Shown here one piece after another: positions 23,201 to 32,000 of a stretch of DNA of 64,000 nt (position 1 is the first letter of the stretch; every line of letters begins with the position of its first letter). Position numbers and translations under genes: made by a program. The stretch comes from Osmia lignaria lignaria (lineage: Eukaryota > Arthropoda > Insecta > Hymenoptera > Megachilidae). The notes under the pieces are model-generated. The model was not told where the DNA came from and searched no databases. It worked only from the letters and a program-made list of their open reading frames with translations. The DNA is taken from assembly GCF_051020975.1 (NCBI RefSeq), contig NC_135039.1, positions 11,320,692 to 11,384,691 of the forward strand, given 5' to 3'.

Positions 23201-26200
23201 CGAGAGGCAGGAATGTTTTAACGCGGAGAAAGTGTTTTGGAAGACGTGAAAGTGATTGGTGACCGAATGGAATTTTGGATTTGTTAAGAGGAACGTTGTT
23301 GATCGTTTGGTTTCTTCGACAGAAACAATGTGATTTATGGTACACGTATGCGATACACGTAGCAATCCCCACCCAACCGTCACGGTAATTACTTATGATT
23401 GACTAATTGCATTCTGATTAGAATATAAGTCAACATTTGTTGGGCACTTATCGCTCGTTAGGATAGGAAACAATCGTTGGGCGCAATTTTCTGTCGAGGT
23501 GTTTGATATCCGACGCCGAAGGTTGGCAATGATATCGCCTTTTTATTGATCGTTTTTTTTTCCTACTTTAGAAACTTAACACTGTCCTCCTTTGTTTGAT
23601 AGCTTGATGGAACATTTTCCATTAACTCTGTTGTTATAGGGTGCACAATTAGACAGGAAAAGTGACGTTTAGGAGGTACCATATTGAGATACGCTATGGC
23701 TTTTCAAAGATGTAGGAATTTGATAGGAGTATAATTATGCTTAATAGTTTACATAAAAGAGAATTTATTTTTCCATCGATTATTTACTCGGTTAGAATTG
23801 ATACTGTTGTACGTCTAATATTCTGTTTTGCGTGATTCATTACGTAAACGTGTGATCTTGTTGTCGCCGAGATTATCCGTGACTGCGATCCATCGTTTCG
23901 TGATAGCTAGGCTAAAATTCCTTAACCGTATTAGACGGCCGTGGATGGGATACCTTTTAAGTACACCCCCGTTCAATGCTGGTCTAGTCGAATCTTAGCT
24001 CGGCTGCACACACTCGTGTCGAATTAGCCGCCGCTGCTTTCGTGGCCGTCCTTACACTTCTCAAAGACACCTGTTGCTTCTTTTCTCTTTTTCCTTTCCA
24101 TCCAGCCACTTTGGAATCGGTTAACAATTCGCACCGATTAATTGGGAAAATCTTTGGAAAGGAATTATTCAGAGGCTGGAATCATAACTCTGACATTTAT
24201 TATTCCCACACAGAGAAGGTCATGTATGATTGAATTTACATTTGTTAGACTTCATTTTGCTTATCTTCTTTAGCAAATTGAAAGTGGTTTTTAGAGGATT
24301 CTACTGTTTGCCTTTGGTCCCAAGAGGAATTTAATTTCTTCAGAAACAGGGCCGGCCCTGAGAAAAAGGGCCCCTTCACATATATGACATAAAAAAAAGT
24401 AGCTCAAATAAATTTTATAAAATTGATATTAACCCTTTCGCTACCATGGTAATCCCATGGGCCCGGTGCTTGCCTTTTCATTTGGGCCATGGTGACCACC
24501 ATGAATTTGATAAACTGCGTCCAGGGCCCGCGGTGGTCACGGGTGACCAGCATTAAGAAAAATGTGCTATTGGCAAGATTGTACCGTTATTTTAATATAT
24601 TTCCCAATTCTTTGCCATTATATAATTTTTAAAATGAAATTTGTATTGTGGCCCACTGGTGCAAGTTTAAAAATTCCCGTGGCAGCTAAAGAGTTCTTGC
24701 ATTCTTGCAAAATCGTCTTATGAGGGCCCTGGACCTTGGGGGGCCCTAGGTCGCCTAGTCTGCCTAGGCCCAGGGCCGGCCCTGTTCAGAAATGTTGCTA
24801 TTCTAAAAGGAAAAGGTTGTATGAATATCAAGGCTACCCTAATGGCATAGGTCAGATTAGGATCTTTTTATAATATCGACCTACTCTATCTAGTGACATT
24901 TGAGTTGAAAAATCCCCCAAACCCTTGGATGGTTAACATAACCTAGAAAAATGGTACACGTGACAGGAAATCCTTTGGGCGTCATCGCTATCTCTATTGA
25001 TTGCACTCTCGTTGTTCTCTCAATGAGTCTGCCCTAATAAATCTAATCACATGGAAACGGCGAATACGATTGTTATCACCGTGGCGTCAACGCGTGGAAG
25101 AATTCGACGCCTCGTCGTGTTTAATTAGGATCGATGCTGCGAACAGGGACTAATGAACGTCGATAAACAACGTGACAACGATTACGTAACGCGGATCGTT
25201 GCAAAACGAGAAGAGCCGTTGCATGCAGGAAGTTACCCGGTCGGTCGACCGGTTGGCGGCCATGTCAAGGCACGTGCTCTCCGAGACGTAAAAATATCTG
25301 CTCTTGACAGTGATCGAGACCAAGCGGCGTCGGCGTCTAGAAGAATAAAAAGAAGGTACAGTAAAATCTCTCTAGTTGTCCATAAGCTGGAAAGTGAAAA
25401 TGGACAATGTGGGCAGGATGGGCATAATTTGGACCATATGGACGAAAAAAAAATTCGCATTGGGGATGTTCCCTTGTACATAAAATAAAGTAAATATGCT
25501 ATAAATTATATCGTGTTTGGTCTCATTTTAACCAGAAGAGTCTGGTTGATATTTTGAAAAAATCCGTGGGTAAAGAAAATTAATATTAAAAAAGTTAGTG
25601 TTTTATTATAAACTAACAAACTCTCGTTAAAGAAGCCGCGTCGCGTACCACGTGACTGACTGGAACGGACAGAGGACATAGGCGTCGGGTGAGAAATCCA
25701 TAGGCGTAGGATGAAACCAACGGACACTGTCAGCAGAGCAACAAAACGGTCAACTAGAGAGAATTTACTTCATGTCCTGTTCGAATTTCACCGCATCCAA
25801 CTGTTTCACGGCCTTTTTCATATGTGTTTATTTTTTTTTTTTTTTTTTTTTTTATTTTTTGTAGAGGAAATCAGTCGAAAACGTCGAACGTTACATAGAA
25901 TTGCATAACTGAAGCGAGAGAATTGGAAGGCCATCGCCTGGCTGCCAGCAGAAAGTCAATGAAAAAGCGAGACACTTGCGCGGGGGAGGAGGGGGTTAAG
26001 AGAACGTTCTCTTCGTCGCGAGCGCGCGCTTCAGGAAGCTGCTTCAGTCTACTCGTGACTTTCGCTCGCGAAACGCACGCGGTTCATCGGTGACGTGTTC
26101 CCGTCTAGTCGGTTCAAATCCGACACGTGCGCGGCTCGCATACCGTTCCGTGTGATTTAACGCTCGCTCCTAACCTCGTTACGGGTTTTTTTTCACGCCC

Positions 26201-28122
26201 CATATTCGACCCACGACCACCGCCAGCATGCTGATCTCGCGAACCACGTGACACGGTTTTTCTATCACCCAGAAAGGATTCGCTTCTTCTGCTACTTTTT
26301 TGTCCAACGTTAGAAAGAGACTTATAACAATCGCCTCGTTATGGTACGTTTGTTCTACGTACTTTGCTCTGTGTTAAAATAATGATGCAATAATGTTTAA
26401 CGACGAAATGTTTTGATTTGAATAATGGTGTCAGGGCGAGAGAGATGAGTTTTGGCTTCTCAAGGTCGGCTGCCATGATATTTATATAGTTTGTTCAATT
26501 TTAGTTTAGGTCTTATTTGCAGTGTACAATGTTTGGAAACCTTGAGCAGTCGAAAGTAATTAATCTACAATAGTAAGAGTACAGATAATTCTCTTCTCGA
26601 GTCATTGAACGGAAACTTTTCCTATCTGTGTATTTTAGAATTGATAGAGCCTTCTGTTTCTATAAATCACGACTGATAAGGAGGCTTAACTAACTTTCCA
26701 GTCGTTGGATTATCATTTTATTTCAGGGCTAGTTATGTGCGGCCCGATTAGTCGGGTCGGTTCGGAAAACATCGGGCGGGCTCGGGCGGGCGTCCGATAG
26801 ACGCATGTATCGGACGGTCCGCCCGAGTCCGCCCGATTTTTTCCGAGCCCACCCGAGCTCGTAATATCAGGTACCCGCACATCCTTAATCAGGGCTATAT
26901 TGTTTAAATATTCTATAATGTTGCTATGTTGCCATGTTGCCTCTAAGCCCCCCCGTTTGTTGTTATATAATATCAAGTTTCATAAGTATGAAAATCTTTC
27001 AATTGTTAATAAATTTTCTAGTAGCTTTGTTGATGAAAAGGACATCCGTAGCCAGAAGGCGAGCCTTATTTTTGGAACGGTTCTTTTTCTTGCCGGTGAA
27101 ACCCAGCGACAACGGATCGGGTTATCGGCTTCGCAGAGCTGGCACGTTCACCGACTGGCTTATACGTATACACATGTATATCGTTACCGCATTATTTTCT
27201 GCGTCAAGTTCTCAAGCAGCTTGACCGTGAAAAGCGAGTATAGTGGTGTCAGGTTCGTTAGTGCCACGCGACCGATACGTGATCCCCCTATACATGCGGG
27301 GTGCTTGAGGATTTTATCAGATTCTGAGCTGGTTCACGGTAACGAGGATACTTCCCTCTTTCCTAATTTGTATCTCTCAAATTCTTCATTTGTATGCTAC
27401 CAGCACCACAAATTGCCTACTCCTACATTTAAAGTAGGAATATTTCTGAAAATGGTTAATAATGTAATTAAATTGAAAAAATTAAAATATTTAAAAATAA
27501 ATTTAAATTTAAATTAAAAATATTTAAATTTTGTTTAAAAAAATTAAAATAAAATAAGGATTATTTATATATATACCGCAGTTCGCCAGAGTCCATAACT
27601 GCGACGCGCAGGTTGGAAGATGGTGGGGGAACGCAGCGAGCTCTCTGCCAATCGCTTTCCACTTCGTTTGGGGGTATCGCCAATCAGGGCGAATATGCGT
27701 ACTGGAGATGCGCGAAGAACGAAAACTGGTCTTTTCGCAGTTATGGACTCTGGTGAACTGCGGTACATGTGTAATTGATCCTAATGTTCTTAAATTGAAT
27801 AAATTAAAGATTATGGGATCAAATATATTTGATCTGGGTCAATAGTTTAATTGGTTGTTGAGCTGTATACTTAATTAGCCAGGTATTTGTTAAACATATT
27901 ACCCTGATTGGAAAAGTGTAAGCAAAATTGTTTCTCCAGCTATTGTTAGGTATGCATTCAAGATTACTCGAATACAAATTTATGAAACAAGAGGCAACAT
28001 ATGAAACAATTTTGATGGAGGATCAATTGGGCTATGTTGACGACCCTGCTATCGTGGACTTACGCAATATGATAGGAGGCTGTGCAAGCAAAGGCAACCT
28101 TTCTGCATTACATGATAAATAA
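17288..28122 (+). CDS. Putative small two-exon gene of unknown function
   Basis: Exon 1 (17288-17333) starts at an ATG giving MLMDSLLVQASCQEV and ends at a consensus GTAAGT donor in phase 1. Exon 2 (27950-28122, acceptor TTGTTAG) continues in matching phase (GMHSRLLEYKFMKQEATYE) and ends ...KGNLSALHDK-stop. The product is about 72 residues, with no signal peptide or membrane segment. An AATAAA follows at about 28260, so this is probably a separate transcript ending before the aralar exons. Exon 2 looks coding (a continuous, varied frame bounded by splice and poly(A) signals); its alternative acceptor is CTCCAG at 27939. The pairing with an exon 10.6 kb away rests on phase, donor quality and the promoter upstream. 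I do not recognise the protein. Confidence 0.4.
17334..21008. other. Long intron-like or intergenic stretch
   Basis: No recognisable exon. GC-rich open frames on both strands just after the donor (17341-17741) have no motif. At 18370-18600 is an AT-rich, loosely tandem TTAGTTAATA-type tract. The short frame at 20117-20365 is unremarkable. Confidence 0.5.
21017..21739. mobile_element. Tandem triplication of the CAGGGCCGGCCCTG hAT MITE
   Basis: Copies at 21017-21223, 21288-21496 and 21561-21739 are separated by two nearly identical 64-bp spacers. The whole array is flanked by TTTTCGAT (21009-21016) and TTTTCAAT (21740-21747), an 8-bp target duplication with one change. The middle copy also has its own near-duplicate flanks, TTGAAAAG and TTGAAAGG. 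The third copy has a shortened interior and a diverged end. Confidence 0.8.
22386..22655. mobile_element. TTAA-flanked MITE (piggyBac-like)
   Basis: Bounded by TTAA. The left end is CCCTTTCGCTGCCACGG; the right end GCGTGGCAGGGAAAGGG is inverted to it. The interior includes an AT-rich AATAAATAAT tract. The same family is inserted in the hAT MITE at 24347-24784. Confidence 0.75.
22656..24338. other. Intron-like or intergenic stretch
   Basis: No recognised gene. A GC-richer patch at 22980-23130 contains a short frame opening MHEKSIDTCEE at 23090 directly before GTCAGC, in a phase compatible with the first certain aralar exon. The donor is weak, so it is only a possible alternative start. Confidence 0.35.
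24347..24784. mobile_element. hAT MITE with perfect target duplication, interrupted by another MITE
   Basis: Ends CAGGGCCGGCCCTG and flanks TTCAGAAA (24339-24346 and 24785-24792), an exact 8-bp duplication. It is inverted relative to the copies at 13115 and 21017. The interior is split by the TTAA-type MITE at 24429-24695. Confidence 0.85.
24429..24695. mobile_element. Nested piggyBac-like MITE
   Basis: Starts TTAACCCTTTCGCTACCATGG and matches the element at 22386-22655, including ATTGTACCGTTATTTTAATA and GGCCCACTGGTGCAAG. Its right end is degenerate (GGCAGCTAAAGAGTT) and the expected right TTAA is lost. Roughly 40 bp of the host hAT MITE next to that end is also missing. Confidence 0.7.
24793..26000. 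other. Intron-like or intergenic stretch
   Basis: No gene recognised. Open frames on both strands at 25153-25488 lack motifs. A poly-T run lies at 25830-25860. Confidence 0.4.
26000..26343 (+). promoter_or_regulatory. Candidate aralar promoter and 5' leader, with ATG abutting a splice donor
   Basis: A CpG-rich, GC-rich block (about 26010-26230) is followed by a leader whose last codon is ATG at 26341-26343, directly before a consensus donor GTACGT. Joining it to the exon at 29054 gives M-GSGYLKRAN in phase, a sensible N-terminus for this carrier family. The promoter role is inferred from composition and splice logic only. Confidence 0.45.
26732..26889. mobile_element. hAT-type MITE with 8-bp target duplication
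   Basis: 158 bp flanked on both sides by CAGGGCTA (26724-26731 and 26890-26897). The ends share an inverted ATGTGCGG motif. The interior is a GC-rich imperfect palindrome built on CCCGAGCCCGCCCGA-like words. Confidence 0.7.
27576..27763. mobile_element. Mariner-type MITE with 28-bp terminal inverted repeats
   Basis: 188 bp. The left end CCGCAGTTCGCCAGAGTCC and right end GGACTCTGGTGAACTGCGG are inverted over 28 bases with one difference. TA lies on both sides (27574-27575 and 27764-27765), the Tc1/mariner target. No coding capacity. Confidence 0.8.
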
Positions 28123-28270
28123 TATCGCTGATAACCCTGGATACTTGATTACATTAGCACCCGTTTATTATTCACATTTTTACACTGGTTATTATTCCAG
28201 CAATCGCTTTATCTATGACTCGTGATCGACGATATCTTAGTTACCAATGAATCATCAAAATAAAGAATAA

Positions 28271-28622
28271 TGAATTTCTATACCTTTCACTTCATAACTA
28301 TGGAAACATTGTAATGAGATTACTTAGGTTTTTCTGTTGAAAATGATACCAAATATGATCATGTTCAAATGGTACTAACACTTTGGGTGCCACATCACCC
28401 ACATATGGGTGGTATTAACACTTTGGGTGCCACATGACCCATATATGGGTGAATTCCTATACCTTTCATTTCATAACTATGGAACCATTGTAATCAGATT
28501 ACTTAGGTTTTTCTGTTGAAAATAATACCAAATATGATCATGTTCAAGTGGTATTAACACTTTGGGCGCCACATCACCCACATATGGGTGAATTCCTATT
28601 GAATTTCAATAGAAATCCATCA
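28271..28622. repeat. Tandem duplication with TTAACACTTTGGG units
   Basis: A roughly 180-bp unit (opening with CTATACCTTTCA and containing CATCACCCACATATGGG) occurs about twice, with an extra partial CACTTTGGGTGCC segment. The last end, AACACTTTGGGCGCCAC followed by ATTGAATTTCAAT, has an inverted partner at about 32582-32632 in a later aralar intron. Confidence 0.55.
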
Positions 28623-29053
28623 CTCAATATTAGGAATTCTTTGACTTACTTAATTGGAAATACTGCTATTAGATACTTGAAATTATTAAAGTAATACTCA
28701 ATGTTAAACTCAGTCTTTTGCGAAGGGCCATCAGGAAGTAATTATTTCAGAGTAGGGTGCGAATGCATTTGATTGAATATCTTGAGAACTAGAAAAATCG
28801 ATGTAAATTACAAAATTATGTAAGGGTACAACTGTGTAAATGGATTACAGAAAGCTCCACTTGTCTGTAAAATGTAATGCAACGCCATTCGTGGAACGTC
28901 TTTCATCATTAACATTAAGAAGAATTTTCATTTTCAAGAAGTCTGTTGCAAAATTAATTTCACTCCAGAGGAAGGAGAGATTTTGTGACAGAATAAATTA
29001 TTTACTCTTGCTTTATTCACTGGTATTAATTTGATGATTTGTTTGCTTTCCAG

Positions 29054-32000
29054 GGTTCCGGATATCTAAAGCGTGCGAACACTGAACGGCTCCATGAAAT
29101 ATTTAATCAGGTAAACAATTGTCTGAGTTAAGCCTTTATCAATCACAGTGTTGCACGGTACAGGTGGATGTTAGAGAAAGGATCAGGAATAATAAACATT
29201 TTATTGGATGTATTACAGTACGCCTCACAAAAGAAGAATGGCGAGAGGTTTATGACCCCGTCTGACTTCGTACGAAGTTACCTTGGACTCTTCACGAATC
29301 CCGATTACAATTCTGATTCCGTTAATTTGCTCGCCGGTATCGTTGATACCAGTAAAGATGGGTTTGTATCCAGTTTCATTTTAATTAGAGTATTCTTCCT
29401 TTCACCGATTGAACGTTCATCGTTTAGTTTAGTTTTCATTTGAAGCTTGCTAATTATATCGTTAAAACTTGCAGGCTCATATCATTCCCTGAGTTCCAAG
29501 CATTCGAAGGGCTGCTCTGCGTGCCAGATGCTTTGTACAAGACAGCCTTTCAGTTGTTCGACACTAATGGAAATGGAATGGTTGCGTTTGGTGAGCAGAA
29601 CTTTCATTCAAACTTTGCCCATTTAATTAACCCGAAGAGGAGATCGTTAATTCTTTCTCCCTGCAGACGAGTTCGTTGAGGTGATGCTGAAAACTGAGCT
29701 GCATCAAAGGATGCCCTTCGACATGGAAAGCAGTTTGATCAAACTTTATTTTGGAAAGGATAAGAAGAGGTTGATCAACTATGCCGAGTTCAGTCAATTC
29801 TTGCATGTACGTTAATGTTTATTCTGATAAAAGTAATTGCTCATCTTTTTAAATATTTTAAGTAACGTCTGTCAGGGTCCAAAGATCCTTTAGCAATGCT
29901 TAATCACCGTTTCCCCTAGGACTTCCACGAGGAGTACGCAACGGAGGCTTTCAAGAAATTCGACAAAGACTGTCAGGGATTCATCTCGGCGCTGGATTTC
30001 CAAGACATCATGATCAGCATCAAGAGCCACTTGCTAACCAAGGACGTCAGAGACAACTTGGTCGCTGTACGTTATTGATTCCGTCACTGCTTTTCTTAAC
30101 ACTAAATATTCAAAAATGGCGAAGTTACCCCTTGGGGTCTTTTTCAAAAATCGGTACAAACGAAAGTGAAGGTGGTACAAATGGGTACAAACGATTAGGA
30201 AACAGCACCCGCAAGAAGATTTAAAAAATCTTCAAAAATGGCGAAGTAACTTCTGGGGGGCTTTTTCAAAAATCGGTACAAACGAACTCCTATGGGTACA
30301 AACAAAAGTGAAGGTGGTACAAATGGGTACAAACGATTAGGAAACAGCACCCGCAAGAAGATTTGAAAAATCGTCAAAAATGGCGAAGTAACTTCTGGGG
30401 GGCTTTTTCAAAAATCGGTACAAACGAACTCCTATGGGTACAAACGAAAGTGAAGGTGGTATAAACGGGTACAAACGACTAGGAAACAGCACCCGCAAGA
30501 AGATTTTAAAAATCTTCAAAAATGGCGAAGTAACTTCTGGGGGGCTTTTTCAAAAATCGGTACAAACGAACTCCTATGGGTACAAACGAAAGTGAAGGTG
30601 GTACAAATGGGTACAAACGATTAGGAAACAGCACCCGCAAGAAGATTTAAAAAATCTTCAAAAATGGCGAAGTAACTTCTGGGGGGCTTTTTCAAAAATC
30701 GGTACAAACGAACTCCTATGGGTACAAACAAAAGTGAAGGTGGTACAAATGGGTACAAACGATTAGGAAACAGCACCCGCAAGAAGATTTGAAAAATCGT
30801 CAAAAATGGCGAAGTAACTTCTGGGGGGCTTTTTCAAAAATCGGTACAAACGAACTCCTATGGGTACAAACGAAAGTGAAGGTGGTATAAACGGGTACAA
30901 ACGACTAGGAAACAGCACCCGCAAGAAGATTTTAAAAATCTTCAAAAATGGCGAAGTAACTTCTGGGGGGCTTTTTCAAAAATCGGTACAAACGAACTCC
31001 TATGGGTACAAACGAAAGTGAAGGTGGTACAAATGGGTACAAACGATTAGGAAACAGCACCCGCAAGAAGATTTAAAAAATCTTCAAAAATGGCGAAGTA
31101 ACTTCTGGGGGGCTTTTTCAAAAATCGGTACAAACGAACTCCTATGGGTACAAACAAAAGTGAAGGTGGTACAAATGGGTACAAACGATTAGGAAATAGC
31201 ACCCGCAAGAAGATTTGAAAAATCTTAAAAAATGGCGAAGTAACTTCTGGGGGGCTTTTTCAAAAATCGGTACAAACGAACTCCTATGGGTACAAACGAA
31301 AGTGAAGGTGGTACAAACGGGTACAAACGACTAGGAAACAGCACCCGCAAGAAGATTTGAGAAATTTTCAAAAATGACGAAGTTACCCCTTGGGGTTTGT
31401 TTCAGAAATCAGTAAAAACCAACCCCTTGGGGTACAAACGGAAATGAAGGTGGTACAAAGGGGTACAAACGTTTCTTTTTTTTATGGCGTTAAAAGAAAT
31501 AAAAAATGTTAAAGTGGGGTGCTACGGTATTTTTACCCCCTTATATCTTTTCACCCCTTAAGGTACAAACGAAAATACAGTAAAAGCTGTATATATGCAA
31601 CGAAAGATGGGCTGGATATATGCAACATCCCTATCCCCTCCACTTTGGGGGGATCCCCCTAAGCGAACCGAGACGCTCGACGAGGAAGCCGTGTAATACG
31701 ATGCGAACCGTTATATCGGTGTGACTAATACTAATTCAATGATAAAACTTTTTTATTTTTAACTTTTTCTTAATGAAACTTTTACTAACGCATTTGTGAG
31801 ATTTTTCTGATTAAAATGATACCAAACATAAGGCAGGCCGTACAGCAAAGATGCATCAAACACGCAACATGCAACACGTCGCATTTTGTGTACGAACGTA
31901 GAATAGGTATCGCGGCTGAATACAAACGATGTGTACGGACGCAGAATCGACACCTCGACTGGATATATGCAACATTAAATGCCCAGAATCGACACCTCGG

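Noticed and set aside
26073..26132. tRNA-like T-arm (GTCGG TTCAAAT CCGAC) with a weak acceptor match
   Set aside because: The best fold is only about 58 bases, with no A-box or anticodon arm; a chance B-box-like hairpin.
26900..27517. 205-codon plus-strand open frame
   Set aside because: Low-complexity end (KLKKLKYLKINLNLN), a second long overlapping frame, no domain, and no promoter or splice logic; probably chance.
30195..30945. Repeated 60-codon minus-strand frames (FLRVLFPNRLYPF-type)
   Set aside because: Identical frames recur at the satellite period; products of the repeat, not genes.
30109..31470. CRISPR-like array
   Set aside because: The repeats are contiguous long satellite units without unique spacers, in a eukaryotic intron.
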